Source of the DNA: Planctomycetota bacterium
GTDB taxonomy: Bacteria > Planctomycetota > E44-bin39
DNA length: 64,000 nt
Reading direction: 5' to 3'
Assembly: GCA_004376375.1 (NCBI GenBank)
Contig: SOJX01000142.1
Span: 30,330-94,329, forward strand
Position 1 is the first letter of the stretch. Each line of letters opens with the position of its first letter. The notes beneath the pieces were generated by a model that had not been told where the DNA came from, searched no databases, and saw only the letters and a program-made list of their open reading frames with translations. Positions 17,601 to 25,703 of the stretch are shown in pieces. Made by a program: the position numbers and the translations under genes.

Positions 17601-17950
17601 GAATGACGATACAGCTTTACACCGCGGGCGAGTCCGGATACGAGTTCTCAATGGCGGTAAACGCCGAGTTCGAGATTACCGCGCTCGGGGCCGGGGGGAA
17701 AAGAAAAACCCTCGCCAGATCAAGAGGCCTGGATTTCAAGCCCGGGAAGCAGGCTGACGTCTCTATCAAAATAACCGGCGCAAAAATTATTATGACCAAG
17801 GACGGCAAAGAGGTGATAAGCGCAAGCCACGAGCGCTTCCGCTCCGGACCGATTACCTTCTGGGCACTTGACTCCGAAATCGAGGTGGACGACCTCGTCA
17901 TCACCGGCGAGCTCGACCCGAACTGGCTCTCCCGCCTCGGCGGAAAATAA
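14678..17950 (+). CDS. Transmembrane Ser/Thr protein kinase with helical and LamG/DUF1080-like extracytoplasmic region
   Basis: 1090 aa from ATG 14678. Residues 1-67 resemble the small GspE/MshEN-type module (LEYVSEEQLEECLKIQ). The Hanks kinase domain is intact: GKGGMG 83-88, K105, HRDIKPDN 197-204, DLG 217-219, SPE near 244. A Ser/Thr/Ala/Pro-rich linker leads to one membrane helix at about 400-423, then a Thr/Gly-rich stretch. A long charged helical region follows (about 500-880), with repeats of the type 'AxxxLxEKKFDEA'. The last ~190 residues look like a beta-sandwich ending in LDSEIEVDDLVITGEL, as in DUF1080/concanavalin-like domains. It likely senses an outer signal and phosphorylates cytoplasmic targets. 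Paralogue of the next gene. Confidence 0.88.
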   Translation: MSELKYGPFGDAALRLEYVSEEQLEECLKIQGVFAQSGIQKNLSEVLEDKEYLSAAQAKEIHDELKGDKKQLIKGYRIESPLGKGGMGIVYKAIQESLDKTVALKILPTNFAANEDYVARFIREAKSAGKLNHPNIMQAIDVGESGGFHYFVMEFVDGITVKKRLEEEKVLTEEEALEIVRQCARGLEHAQENNIVHRDIKPDNIMLTRKGVAKLCDLGLAKSTTQDAELTQVGVALGTPYYISPEQARGQEHVDTRSDIYSLGVTLFHMVTGQVPFYGTTPAVIMTKHITDPMPDPRDFRPSISPEVCQIIIRMTEKDPADRFQTAAEVAETIESIQAHRKALAGGVSGSQTASAATLAMESVSGKTATPTLEQEAMPGTTPPSAAAPVPAPQKSRSGLLAFVIIAVLVVGGVAIAYFSFLISRKGKVAETGATGSVTVVIPASATGGTGPSVTPRTATSTSTGGHLTMRITGTSRTATGTATAAETSKTGTSTGEATATGTATAGTEKDKAEKESLRAFAALQSYASTNPGNYDRILEDAENIAKKYPGTPGAKKAEELSTKVKKKRDSGAHNEAANREFAKFETQARMLLAEKKFDEAFRVMTNFREKYAGTLAAGRALAEENAIKAAKAKWEEEQARAAAAEIEKKFEEIRAGAQKLAAERKFSDALTLLDNFTAMYPDSGSAKRAEEEKKNITRLRDEFYRYYKSEVDRVSKMLGEGEYAKVLEELKRLNKVPDAPKEERARVMELFKAVKERLKEELLARFTQEIDAAKKLVEQGKYEEAREALKEITGAEEAPEEIRKEASSLASLVGEKLKEVEARRKMEEREKTAARLLEDLANYIEEKQWKDAMEGAHRLLEEFADTEVVTSKRSDIVSMRRRALKNALNLTGALRCEVDLVEKPRRVRCVYNFSSRRQKFDWIVAAPAQAKDEPDVWSVVRGILVGGGKKGYRWRGRMRGDIEIKFKLKIKSGGMTIQLYTAGESGYEFSMAVNAEFEITALGAGGKRKTLARSRGLDFKPGKQADVSIKITGAKIIMTKDGKEVISASHERFRSGPITFWALDSEIEVDDLVITGELDPNWLSRLGGK

Positions 17951-17989
17951 TACTTACTCAAGGTGACTGCGTTTTGACAAGAACGCTAA

Positions 17990-18097
17990 AAAGCTGTCAG
18001 CATTCAGCTATCAGCTTTCAGCTTAAGACGAAATGCCAATACGAGATAAGACATTTTTCTTGCTGAATGCTGACGGCTGAAAACTGAAAGCTCAAAG
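17990..18097. repeat. Inverted pair of GCTGTCAGC-word arrays
   Basis: Left arm at about 17990-18024 (AGCTGTCAGCATTCAGCTAT, then more copies) and right arm at about 18061-18097 (GCTGAATGCTGACGGCTGAA, then more) are largely complementary across a 36-nt centre. The same words form a similar inverted pair at 37964-38034. Confidence 0.88.
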
Positions 18098-18181
18098 TCT
18101 CGCTTTTCAACCTGAGATGTAAGAGTCGGGCCTACCATATTCTCCTATAACTGAGGCATTACAAAAAACCTCAAAAAAGTC

Positions 18182-18209
18182 TTGCACACGAAGGCTTTGA
18201 GGATAAAAT
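18182..18209 (+). promoter_or_regulatory. Candidate sigma-70 promoter of the second kinase gene
   Basis: TTGCAC (18182-18187), 16-bp spacer, TAAAAT (18204-18209). It would give a leader of about 100 nt. Confidence 0.4.
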
Positions 18210-18317
18210 ATACGGATTGTAAATCACACCTGCGTTAAGCCGCATATTGATAAACAACCTGGTGTAAGAGTTTTCGAGCTTGTGTAATCATGTGTAGGGG
18301 TTTTAGGGGTAGGGCAC

Positions 18318-21185
18318 ATGACCAACGCTACATGTACACGTTTCGGCGAGCGTGCAGTCAGGCGCGGTTACCTCACACCGACCCAGCTTTCCGAGTGTCT
18401 CACCATACAGAACGTTCTCAGGGGCAACGGCATCGACAAGATGATCGGCGTCGTAATGCAGGAGAAGGGCTACCTCACGCCGACGCAGGTCGAGGAGATC
18501 GCATACGAGATAGGCGGGCCCGCCGCGCAGCCCATCAAGGGCTACCTCATCGTGGACAAGCTCGGTAAGGGCGGCATGGGCGTCGTTTACGAGGCGATCC
18601 AGGAATCACTCGACCGGACGGTTGCGCTGAAGATACTTCCCACGCCCCTTGCGGCCGATAAGAACTATGTGCGGCGTTTCATCCGCGAAGCGAAATCCGC
18701 CGGCAGGCTGAACCATCCGAACATAGTCCAGGCCCTCGACGTCGGCGAGTCCAGCGGCTATCACTATTTCGCGATGGAGTACGTCGAGGGCGATACGGTC
18801 CGCGAGCGCCTGGAGCTCATGGGAGTTTTCGAAGAGCAGGAAGCGCTCGAGATTATCTACCAGGTCGCCCTTGCGCTCGAGCACGCCCAGCAGAACAACA
18901 TCGTCCACCGCGACATCAAGCCCGACAATATCATGCTGACCCGGGACAACGTCGTCAAGCTGTGCGACCTGGGTCTCGCAAAGTTCATGCAGGTCGGCGG
19001 CTCGGTAACGCAGACCGGCGTGGCCATCGGCACCCCGTTCTATCTCTCGCCCGAGCAGGCGCGGGGCGACGCCGTCATCGACACTCGAAGCGATATTTAC
19101 TCTCTCGGCGCTTCTCTCTTTCACATGCTTACCGGAAAAGTTCCATTCAGCGGCTCGTCCCCCTATATTATTGTGTCCAAGCATCTGAACGAGGAGTTTC
19201 CCGACCCCCGTGCCGCCCGACCGGAGCTTTCGAAGGAAATCGCCCGGCTGGTGAGATGGATGACCGAGAAGAAAGTTAACGAACGCTGCCAGTCCCCGGG
19301 CAAGCTCGCCGAGACGATCGAGATGATGCTCGTCGGCGAAAAAAACCCGTTTGATTCCTCGGTGAGCAAGACCCGCGTCTGGCGTAAAGGCACTTCCCGT
19401 ATATTTGCAACGCCCCTGCTTCCGGAAGAAGAGGAGAAAAAGGAGGAGAAGGAGGCGCCGTCCAAACGCGGAAAGGGTAAGATTATCGCCGCAGCGCTCG
19501 CCGTGGCGGGATTGATTGCGGTCCTGCTCGTGCTCGATGCGGTGCTTGCGAATTACCGCTACAGGACTGCACTCAAGGCGCTCCCCGGGAAGATTGAAGC
19601 TCACGCCTACGATGAAGTGCTGGCCGACCTGGAGGGGGCCCTGCCGTATGCGTTGCCGTTTTTTCTCAGGAGTTCCGTCGGCGAGCAGGCCACGAGGATA
19701 AAGGAAAAAAGGGCAAAGTACGAGAAGCTGCAGGAAGAGTCCGAGCGCATCAGGCTCGCGGGACTGAGACGTGAACAGGAGGAAGAGGAGAAAGTAATAC
19801 AGGCGCGGTATGCGCTTACTCCCCTTATCAGGGAGCGGCTGGCGGCCGCGGCGCAGTTTGAAAAAGATAACCGCTTCGACAAAGCGCATGCGGTCCTCAA
19901 GGCTCTTTGCCGCGATGAAAGTCTGGCGGGGCATCCCCTCATCAGGGAAATCAAGCTGCCGTTTCCGGTGGGTACGAAGCCTGAAGGCGCGGTTGTTGAA
20001 GTCGAGGGAATCGAAACGGGCCGGACCCCCCTGGTCCTTCGCCTGTCGCCGTTCGGCGGCGAGGTGAGCTTCAGCATTTCCAGGACCGCTTTCTACCCGC
20101 TCTATTTCAAACTGGACCCGATGACGTATGTCGAGTATTCCGATATTTCGCTGCTTCGCTCACCGCTGTGGGTTTATCCTCCGGTAGATGTTAAACCTTT
20201 CAGAAAGATAACCGGCGGCCCGGTCGCGGACGGGGGCCGGATTTACATTTCAGGCATAAACGCGGCGGGGAAGACCGTTCTTCTCGCCCTGGACGCGAAG
20301 ACCGGGAAAAAACTGTGGGAGTCCGGGATTGCGGTAAAGGGAAAACTCGGCCCGGCCGTGCGGGCAGGCGATTTCCTGTTTATAACGGACGGGACCGATA
20401 AGCTGTACGCCGTGTCCCGAAGCGACGGAACCGCGGCCAGGACGATCGAACCGGAGCCCGGCAGCAATATTACGGCCGGCCCCGTCTGGCAGACGGCGTC
20501 GTCGAATTACGTTCTTGTTGGGACGGATTCCGGAAAAGTATATCAGGTTGCCGTCAAGTATCTGGGAAAGAGCCCGGGGTGCGACCTGGTTTATCCGGTG
20601 TCGGGCGCCGTCGAGTTCAACCGCAGGCGCATTGTGGTTTCGGGAAGGGGAGGCGGCATCCGGCTCTTCGATCCGAACGGCAACGACTTCAGGCATGATC
20701 CCATCCGTATCGATGCAAACCTCAAAAACGCTGCGCCGATAAGCGAAAAAAGCAGCCTGGCGCTTATACCCTCCACATCCGGCGACCTGCATATAGTGGA
20801 CCTCGATGCGTGGGAAAAGGTCTGGACCTACTCCGAGAAAAAGGTGGCGTCCGAAGTTCTTGCGATTGACGAAAACATCTTTTTCCTCGACGGCGCGGGC
20901 GACCTCCATTCCATAACCACCCGTAAAGCGCACAGGTGGACGGTCTCGCTTCAAAGCGAGGGCGCACGCGGCGCGCACGTCTCCGGTTGGAACTGCGGAA
21001 AGCCGGAGGAAGCGCTTGTGGTGGTTGCTGCCACGACTCCGCTGCTGATAGCCTATAGCCCGGGGAACGGGGAAGAGAAGTGGCGTTTTACCCCCCCGAC
21101 GCGGATTACCGGTCCCGTAATTTTCCACACTGACCAGGTCTATTTCACAACCGCCGGCGGACGCGTATACAATATTCTCAGATAG
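18318..21185 (+). CDS. Transmembrane Ser/Thr protein kinase with PEGA and PQQ-type beta-propeller tail
   Basis: 955 aa; ATG behind AGGGGTAGGG. It is collinear with the kinase at 14678 through residue 250: MshEN-like 1-65, GKGGMG 83-88, K105, HRDIKPDN 197-204, DLG 217-219. A membrane helix lies at about 392-413. The outer part differs: a coiled-coil stretch with many Glu/Lys, a PEGA-like hairpin domain (KPEGAVVEVEGIETGRTPL), then PQQ/WD-like propeller blades (LLALDAKTGKKLWESGI, YAVSRSDGTAARTI, IAYSPGNGEEKWRF). Such propellers bind ligands or peptides outside the cytoplasm. A bidirectional terminator region follows. Confidence 0.9.
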   Translation: MTNATCTRFGERAVRRGYLTPTQLSECLTIQNVLRGNGIDKMIGVVMQEKGYLTPTQVEEIAYEIGGPAAQPIKGYLIVDKLGKGGMGVVYEAIQESLDRTVALKILPTPLAADKNYVRRFIREAKSAGRLNHPNIVQALDVGESSGYHYFAMEYVEGDTVRERLELMGVFEEQEALEIIYQVALALEHAQQNNIVHRDIKPDNIMLTRDNVVKLCDLGLAKFMQVGGSVTQTGVAIGTPFYLSPEQARGDAVIDTRSDIYSLGASLFHMLTGKVPFSGSSPYIIVSKHLNEEFPDPRAARPELSKEIARLVRWMTEKKVNERCQSPGKLAETIEMMLVGEKNPFDSSVSKTRVWRKGTSRIFATPLLPEEEEKKEEKEAPSKRGKGKIIAAALAVAGLIAVLLVLDAVLANYRYRTALKALPGKIEAHAYDEVLADLEGALPYALPFFLRSSVGEQATRIKEKRAKYEKLQEESERIRLAGLRREQEEEEKVIQARYALTPLIRERLAAAAQFEKDNRFDKAHAVLKALCRDESLAGHPLIREIKLPFPVGTKPEGAVVEVEGIETGRTPLVLRLSPFGGEVSFSISRTAFYPLYFKLDPMTYVEYSDISLLRSPLWVYPPVDVKPFRKITGGPVADGGRIYISGINAAGKTVLLALDAKTGKKLWESGIAVKGKLGPAVRAGDFLFITDGTDKLYAVSRSDGTAARTIEPEPGSNITAGPVWQTASSNYVLVGTDSGKVYQVAVKYLGKSPGCDLVYPVSGAVEFNRRRIVVSGRGGGIRLFDPNGNDFRHDPIRIDANLKNAAPISEKSSLALIPSTSGDLHIVDLDAWEKVWTYSEKKVASEVLAIDENIFFLDGAGDLHSITTRKAHRWTVSLQSEGARGAHVSGWNCGKPEEALVVVAATTPLLIAYSPGNGEEKWRFTPPTRITGPVIFHTDQVYFTTAGGRVYNILR

Positions 21186-21204
21186 TCCCAATTGAAAAAA
21201 TTAA

Positions 21205-21262
21205 GGGCAGACCCGCAGGTCTACCCATTTAAAATACAGGGGCGAGCTTTACCGGCTCGCCC
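21205..21262. terminator. Two hairpins between convergent genes
   Basis: GGGCAGACC/GGTCTACCC (21205-21226, one mismatch) followed by a short ATTTAAAAT, and GGGCGAGC/GCTCGCCC (21240-21262). They lie between the kinase stop at 21185 and the convergent stop at 21278, so they could end both transcripts. Confidence 0.55.
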
Positions 21263-21277
21263 ATATTGATTAATATT

Positions 21278-21703
21278 TTACATACGAAAACGAATCATAG
21301 TCAGTTTACTTATAAAACCTTTTTTATATTCATATTCAACTTCGTGCATTATCCGCCTGATAAGGAAGATCCCCAGGCTATGGCTGGGCAGGCGATTGAT
21401 GAGCTCGCCGATTCCAATTTCTGCCGGTGATCCAAAAGGCACGACGTCGCCCGAGTCGTTTATTTCGACGCGCAGCCGTGTTTCGTCCGCGGCGATTTTG
21501 ACGGACAGCTCGCCTTTGATGTGCTGCTCGCGGGCATTCAGGATAATGCCAGTCGCAGCCGTCTCGACTGCAAGCGAAATCAGGCGTCTTTCACGGCCGG
21601 AAAAACCCGTAAATCTGGTCACCGACTTCACGAATTCTCTTATCTCGTCAAGAGACTCGGTCTTTTTGCTCGTTACCAGTTCATTTGTTATCTGTTCAAC
21701 CAT
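21278..21703 (-). CDS. RsbW/SpoIIAB-like ATP-binding regulatory protein
   Basis: 141 aa, the usual size of serine-kinase anti-sigma factors with the HATPase_c_2 fold. The N-box region AVETAATGIILNA, the EINDSGD turn (G1-box) and HSLGIFLIRRIMHEVEY (G2-box plus last helix) can be recognised. The N-box asparagine that coordinates magnesium appears to be threonine, and the glycine-rich lid is reduced, so catalysis may be weak or lost. Proteins of this kind bind sigma factors or anti-anti-sigma (STAS) partners; none lies beside it. It is convergent with the second kinase gene. Confidence 0.7.
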   Translation of the reverse strand: MVEQITNELVTSKKTESLDEIREFVKSVTRFTGFSGRERRLISLAVETAATGIILNAREQHIKGELSVKIAADETRLRVEINDSGDVVPFGSPAEIGIGELINRLPSHSLGIFLIRRIMHEVEYEYKKGFISKLTMIRFRM

Positions 21704-22187
21704 TGCTGACTCTCAATCATCTTTCTTCGTTGCTCGTTTAATATAATACAAATCCCATGCCGCTATTCCGTGTTATGCAACTCCTTTATGTAAAAGGAGT
21801 AATAACCAGGCCTATAAAAGGCTGTTGTAAAGCCCCCTGAAACAGGCTTTACACTTTACGGATATCGTTGCATTTTATCTAATCCTATTTAACCGGGCAG
21901 GTGGTCAGGTCTCCATGCGCAATAGAACAACAACTGATACCAATAATGCACAGTTGTCTAATATAGGGCACACTTTTAGAACCCGACAGGAATACACATG
22001 GCGCGAATCAATATAACTTATTGACGGCAAAGGAGTTACTCTGGCCATGTTAATGAATCCCCGGTATATATTTTGCAGCTAGAAGTCTGGTTGGAAGTAG
22101 TCACCTGAATTCGCCGTTTTTTGTCGTGTATTTTAACAAAGAGCCGATTCACAGGCAATTAGCTCGTGAAATGGAAAGGCTATCCAT
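21704..22187. other. Divergent 484-bp gap upstream of the RsbW-like and FG-GAP genes
   Basis: No gene seen. It contains hairpins ACTCCTTT/AAAGGAGT (21780-21800) and TAAAGCC/GGCTTTA (21828-21851). No clear promoter pair was found for either gene. Confidence 0.5.
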
Positions 22188-23828
22188 ATGATCTCACGAT
22201 TAACGGTCTTCATGCTTGTCGCGATTACACTTGGACTGGCGAACATGGCAACCGGTTGCGGCAGCGACAGCGGCGGTGACAATATCGTGTATGGCACAAA
22301 CACTTCCACCGGAACGGGAACAACCGGAGGTGGAACTTCAATCAACACGGGGAAAACCAGCACAATACTCTCGTTTCCCGCCTGGGCAGGTGGTGAGGAT
22401 TCCGCTTTTTCTGACGCCACGAGTTCCGCCGGCTTATCCAACATCAGCGCAAACCGGGTGGCATGGGGTGACTACAATAACGATGGATATCCTGACCTGC
22501 TTCTCGATGGTCGTCTGCTCTATAGGAACAATGGGGACGGTACATTCACGGATGTCTCAGCCGTTGCCGGCCTGAACGGAGCACACAACGGCGGCGTGTG
22601 GGCCGACTACAACAACGACGGGCACCTGGATTTTTTCGGAATGAAAGGTCTTTATAATTCGGGAACCGATATCCTTTACAAAAACAACGGCGATGGAACA
22701 TTCAGCGATGCGACAGCCGAGGCCGGAAGCCCGTGCGATTCGTATCCGACCGAAGGCGTCGGGTGGGGAGACTTTGACAGGAACGGTTTTGTCGACATTT
22801 ACATAGCCAATTACGAGACTTCTGATGGCTCGGCAATCGGAACGCCTGACCAGCTCTTCATGAACACAGGCGGAGTATTCACCGATGCGCGGGGTTCCAG
22901 CGGCATCGGCAATGTTGCAGATCAATGCGGTAGAGGAGTAAACTGCGGGGATTACGACGGTGACGGTGACCTCGACATCTACGTTTCCAACTACAGGCTG
23001 AACGAAAACTTCCTTTTCAATAATAACGGCGCAGGGAACTTTACTGAAAGAGCACAACAGGCTGGCGTCAAAGGTTACCTGTTTGAAGACTCATACGGGA
23101 ATACCGCTTTCGGGCATACAATCGGCTCAGACTGGGGTGACTTCAACTCTGACGGGCATATGGACCTTATTACGGGAAACCTCGCACACCCGGCATATCT
23201 CGCTTTTTCCGATGTGACATGCATCTATTTCAACCATGGCTCCGGCAGCGGGTTCACCGATATCTTCAGCACTTCCGGCGTAGCCTATGAGGAAACCCAC
23301 TGTTCCCCTTCATGGGGTGACTACAACAACGACGGCTGGCTGGATTTCTATATTACATGCATTTACGACGGCCGGTATTCCTTCCTCTATAAAAATAACG
23401 GCGTAACTCCGAACACTTTCAGCGACGTTTCCGCGTCAAAAGGCGTTCGCGTGAATAACGGTTGGGGATGCGCATGGGCGGACGCCGACCGCGACGGAGA
23501 CCTCGACCTTTTCGTTTGCTCGGTTTCCGGGTGCAAGTTCTTTCTGAATAACGGAAACGCCAATTCCTGGCTTGGAGTAGACCTCGTTTGTACGGCCAGC
23601 AATCGTGCGGGTATCGGTGCTCGCGTGGTTTGTGCGGTCGGTGACTTCATTCAGGTGCGTGAAGTCGACGGCGGTCACGGAACAGCATGCCAGAACGGCC
23701 AGACGCTGATATTCGGATTCGGTTCCCACGCCGGGTCCGTATATATGGAAATCCACTGGCCGAACGGTATCGTCCAGGTAGTCGGCAATGTCACAACAAA
23801 TCAGTTCATAACAATAACGGAACAATAA
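22188..23828 (+). CDS. FG-GAP/VCBS-repeat lipoprotein with ASPIC/UnbV C-terminus (CRTAC1-like)
   Basis: 546 aa. The lipoprotein signal ends MATGC (C24), followed by a Ser/Gly/Thr-rich linker with the words GGDNIVYG and TGTGTTGGG. From about residue 70 to 440 it carries at least seven integrin-like calcium repeats (WGDYNNDGYPDLLL, NYDGDGDLDIYV-like, WADADRDGDLDLFV). The last 90 residues match the ASPIC/UnbV region (NRAGIGARVVC, HWPNGIVQVV). A surface-exposed beta-propeller for adhesion or binding is likely; no enzyme motif is seen. Its linker words are shared with the lipoproteins at 24106 and 27798. Confidence 0.88.
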   Translation: MISRLTVFMLVAITLGLANMATGCGSDSGGDNIVYGTNTSTGTGTTGGGTSINTGKTSTILSFPAWAGGEDSAFSDATSSAGLSNISANRVAWGDYNNDGYPDLLLDGRLLYRNNGDGTFTDVSAVAGLNGAHNGGVWADYNNDGHLDFFGMKGLYNSGTDILYKNNGDGTFSDATAEAGSPCDSYPTEGVGWGDFDRNGFVDIYIANYETSDGSAIGTPDQLFMNTGGVFTDARGSSGIGNVADQCGRGVNCGDYDGDGDLDIYVSNYRLNENFLFNNNGAGNFTERAQQAGVKGYLFEDSYGNTAFGHTIGSDWGDFNSDGHMDLITGNLAHPAYLAFSDVTCIYFNHGSGSGFTDIFSTSGVAYEETHCSPSWGDYNNDGWLDFYITCIYDGRYSFLYKNNGVTPNTFSDVSASKGVRVNNGWGCAWADADRDGDLDLFVCSVSGCKFFLNNGNANSWLGVDLVCTASNRAGIGARVVCAVGDFIQVREVDGGHGTACQNGQTLIFGFGSHAGSVYMEIHWPNGIVQVVGNVTTNQFITITEQ

Positions 23829-23850
23829 AGATATTCCTGGGCGTGTTACC

Positions 23851-23869
23851 GATTTCTCTTCGAGAAATC
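23851..23869. terminator. Hairpin GATTTCTC-TTC-GAGAAATC
   Basis: A perfect 8-bp stem 22 bp after the FG-GAP gene. No T tract, so termination is uncertain. Confidence 0.35.
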
Positions 23870-24021
23870 AGTATACGTTCCCGCTTCCCGCCTGCAAGTT
23901 TGATTGAACTCCTGATAGGAGTCAAACGTTCCCGGATGTCGTAACTAATGTGATATAAGGTAGTTATCAATTGCCTCCCTCCGTAGACTTGTAATTTTAC
24001 ATAAACGTGACATGAAATACC

Positions 24022-24050
24022 TTGGCAACAGGATATTCGTATGATATTAT
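24022..24050 (+). promoter_or_regulatory. Sigma-70-type promoter of the candidate selenoprotein gene
   Basis: TTGGCA (24022-24027), 17-bp spacer, TATTAT (24045-24050), 56 bp upstream of the chosen ATG. Confidence 0.55.
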
Positions 24051-24105
24051 ATGTTTTAATAGGGGAGAAGGTTTATACCTGTACAACAACGTGGGGAGGA
24101 TGTTT

Positions 24106-24678
24106 ATGACGCTACACAGATTTGGATTAGTCTTACTATTCGTGAGCGCGATTTGCTTTGCGCTTTCCGCCTGTTCAAGCGGCAGCAAGAAAGACAAGAT
24201 CGTCACGGGAACCGGTTCGGGGACCGGTACAGGAACCGGTACCGGCACCGGTACCGGCACAGGCACGGGTACGGGGACAGGGAGCGGCGACGCACCCGCG
24301 TTTAATATTTCCGAATGGTGCCAGGGCGGGCCTCATACCGTCGGCGACGGGATGATCTACCTGATTATGTTCGGCAATCTGGAGACGTGAGCCGCCTGCG
24401 TGGCACAGGTCCCTGATATGAATACGGTGGCGTCCACCTATTCCGGAAAAGTGGTTTGCATGGTAATCAGCTCTTCAGCCAAGGCGTCATGGGCAACTAC
24501 GTATGGAGTTCAGTTCACAATCGCCAAGGACAACGGCGGCGCGACCGCTTCCGCCTACGGCGTCCCCGCCACGCCGCACAACGTGATTGTAGACCAGCAG
24601 GGGGATATCGCCTGGGAGCGGACAGGTGGAACGGGTCTCAGCACTTTCACGACCCAGATTGACGCGCTGAATCCTTAG
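24106..24678 (+). CDS. Thioredoxin-like lipoprotein with in-frame TGA at the first CxxC position: candidate selenoprotein
   Basis: Read through the TGA at 24388, this is 190 aa with residue 95 as selenocysteine. ATG 24106 follows GGGGAGGA at 5 nt. The lipoprotein signal ends LSAC (C23); a KDKIVTG word and a long Gly-Thr linker follow. The fold then reads MIYLIMFGNLET-U-AAC-VAQVPDMN, which aligns with the thioredoxin pattern 'strand, xWCxxC, helix' and puts the TGA exactly on the first cysteine, giving U95xxC98. The frame stays open for another 96 codons, with the cis-proline strand VPATPHNVIVDQQGDI intact. TGA is a normal stop elsewhere in the window. Alternatives are a nonsense mutation or a second gene from GTG 24400, which has no ribosome site. 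A redox role at the cell envelope is inferred. Confidence 0.7.
24388..24426 (+). promoter_or_regulatory. Possible bacterial SECIS element after the in-frame TGA
   Basis: TGA at 24388-24390. CAG (24406-24408) pairs with CTG (24413-24415) around a GUCC loop whose first G is 19 nt after the TGA. CA (24404) with TG (24419) and CGT (24399) with ACG (24424) could extend the stem across bulges. Position and the GU-starting loop fit known bacterial SECIS rules; the lower stem is weak. Confidence 0.4.
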
Positions 24679-24702
24679 AGAATATTTCAGACAACATAAT
24701 GT

Positions 24703-24733
24703 ACGGGCAGGCCTCACGCCTGCCCGTTTTTTT
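24703..24733 (+). terminator. Strong intrinsic terminator
   Basis: ACGGGCAGGC (24703-24712), loop CTCAC, GCCTGCCCGT (24718-24727), then seven T. It lies 25 bp after the stop of the thioredoxin-like gene, so both halves of that gene are read as one unit. Confidence 0.92.
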
Positions 24734-24833
24734 GTACTGCGCCCGCTTCGTTCAACCCGCCATGTTTTACAAACAGTAGAGGCTTTTCAGCGTAAAAGAA
24801 TATAGATGGTTGACATGTAAAACAGGAGGCGGC

Positions 24834-25607
24834 ATGAAAAAGAAGATACTTATTGTCGGTTCAGTTTTGCTGATTATGGCGATACTTATCTGGATACTCG
24901 CCGCGGGCGGCGAGCCTCCGACGCCCGATACGGATAATCAGAAAACAGAGCGCGTTGCAGGAATCTCTCAGAGCACAGCCGATGCGGATAATACCGGCCT
25001 GCTGAAACCCGGCAGCATCGTGCCGATGCCTGAGCGTAAGATTTCTCCCGCGCCCGGACCGGAAAAGAAAACCGGGAAAAAGGAATCAGAGAAGAATAAA
25101 CTCGCCCGTAAAACCGGCGACGGAAACCGGGACAAACGGTATAAAAGAACGATCATGATAAACGGCAAACAGGTAGAGATATCCGGCTCCGGCAAAAGCG
25201 TCATGATCGACCCTAGCGGGAAAGTCGACAAGTATTACGCCAATCTCACCGAAAGGCTCGGCCTGAGCGAAAAGCAGGCCGATGCGGTAAGACGGATTTT
25301 CGACGGCCGCCAGTCGCGCCGGCGCGAAATCACCCAGGAGGTATGGCGGAAATCCCGCGAGTTGTCGAGGGAAAGGCGGGCGCGGATAAGGGAGCTGAGA
25401 CGCGACGGCTTTGAAATAACCGAAGCCGACCTCGAGCCGTACAGGTTCGACTACCGGGAGGAGCGCAAGCGGCTCATCGGGGAACTTGATTACGAGATCG
25501 AGGGCGAGCTGGCGCAGGCCATGACGCAGGACCAGTACGACAAGTTCCGCTACGACGAAGAGCTCAAAAAAGGCCCGCCCGACACCGGCATCGTCATCAG
25601 GCAATAA
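24834..25607 (+). CDS. Membrane-anchored protein with charged C-terminal helices (Spy/CpxP-like tail)
   Basis: 257 aa from ATG 24834 behind CAGGAGGCGG. One N-terminal membrane helix (about 4-22) is followed by a long charged, low-complexity linker to residue 110. The short strand RTIMINGKQVEISGSGKSV comes next, then a helical, Arg/Glu-rich domain (about 138-245) beginning LTERLGLSEKQADAVRRIF and ending AMTQDQYDKF. That pattern recalls the LTxxQ motifs of Spy/CpxP-type periplasmic proteins, but similarity is loose. Function unknown. A TIMING of expression cannot be read from the sequence. Confidence 0.7.
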   Translation: MKKKILIVGSVLLIMAILIWILAAGGEPPTPDTDNQKTERVAGISQSTADADNTGLLKPGSIVPMPERKISPAPGPEKKTGKKESEKNKLARKTGDGNRDKRYKRTIMINGKQVEISGSGKSVMIDPSGKVDKYYANLTERLGLSEKQADAVRRIFDGRQSRRREITQEVWRKSRELSRERRARIRELRRDGFEITEADLEPYRFDYREERKRLIGELDYEIEGELAQAMTQDQYDKFRYDEELKKGPPDTGIVIRQ

Positions 25608-25608
25608 A

Positions 25609-25632
25609 TGAGTACCGAGTACCGATTCGTGA
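25609..25632. repeat. Short GAGTACCGAGTACCGA words
   Basis: Two copies of GAGTACCGA, related to the longer array at 28048. Confidence 0.6.
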
Positions 25633-25703
25633 GTCATTCATAATAAAATATATTAACCTGAAATCCGCGACACTTTTTAACTTCACTCTTCATACTTCAC
25701 ACT

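Larger units (their letters stand above)
17951..18317. other. Intergenic region between the two kinase genes
   Basis: No gene seen. It holds the inverted AGCTGTCAGC-type array (17990-18097) and a promoter candidate (18182-18209), then a leader of about 100 nt. Confidence 0.6.

Noticed and set aside
24388..24390. TGA as a reassigned sense codon in this genome
   Set aside because: TGA ends many intact genes in the window, including several ATGA overlaps, so a general reassignment is excluded.
24388..24678. The thioredoxin-like gene as a simple nonsense pseudogene
   Set aside because: No other lesion is present, the downstream half keeps all fold words, and the TGA hits exactly the active-site position; still the main alternative to selenocysteine.
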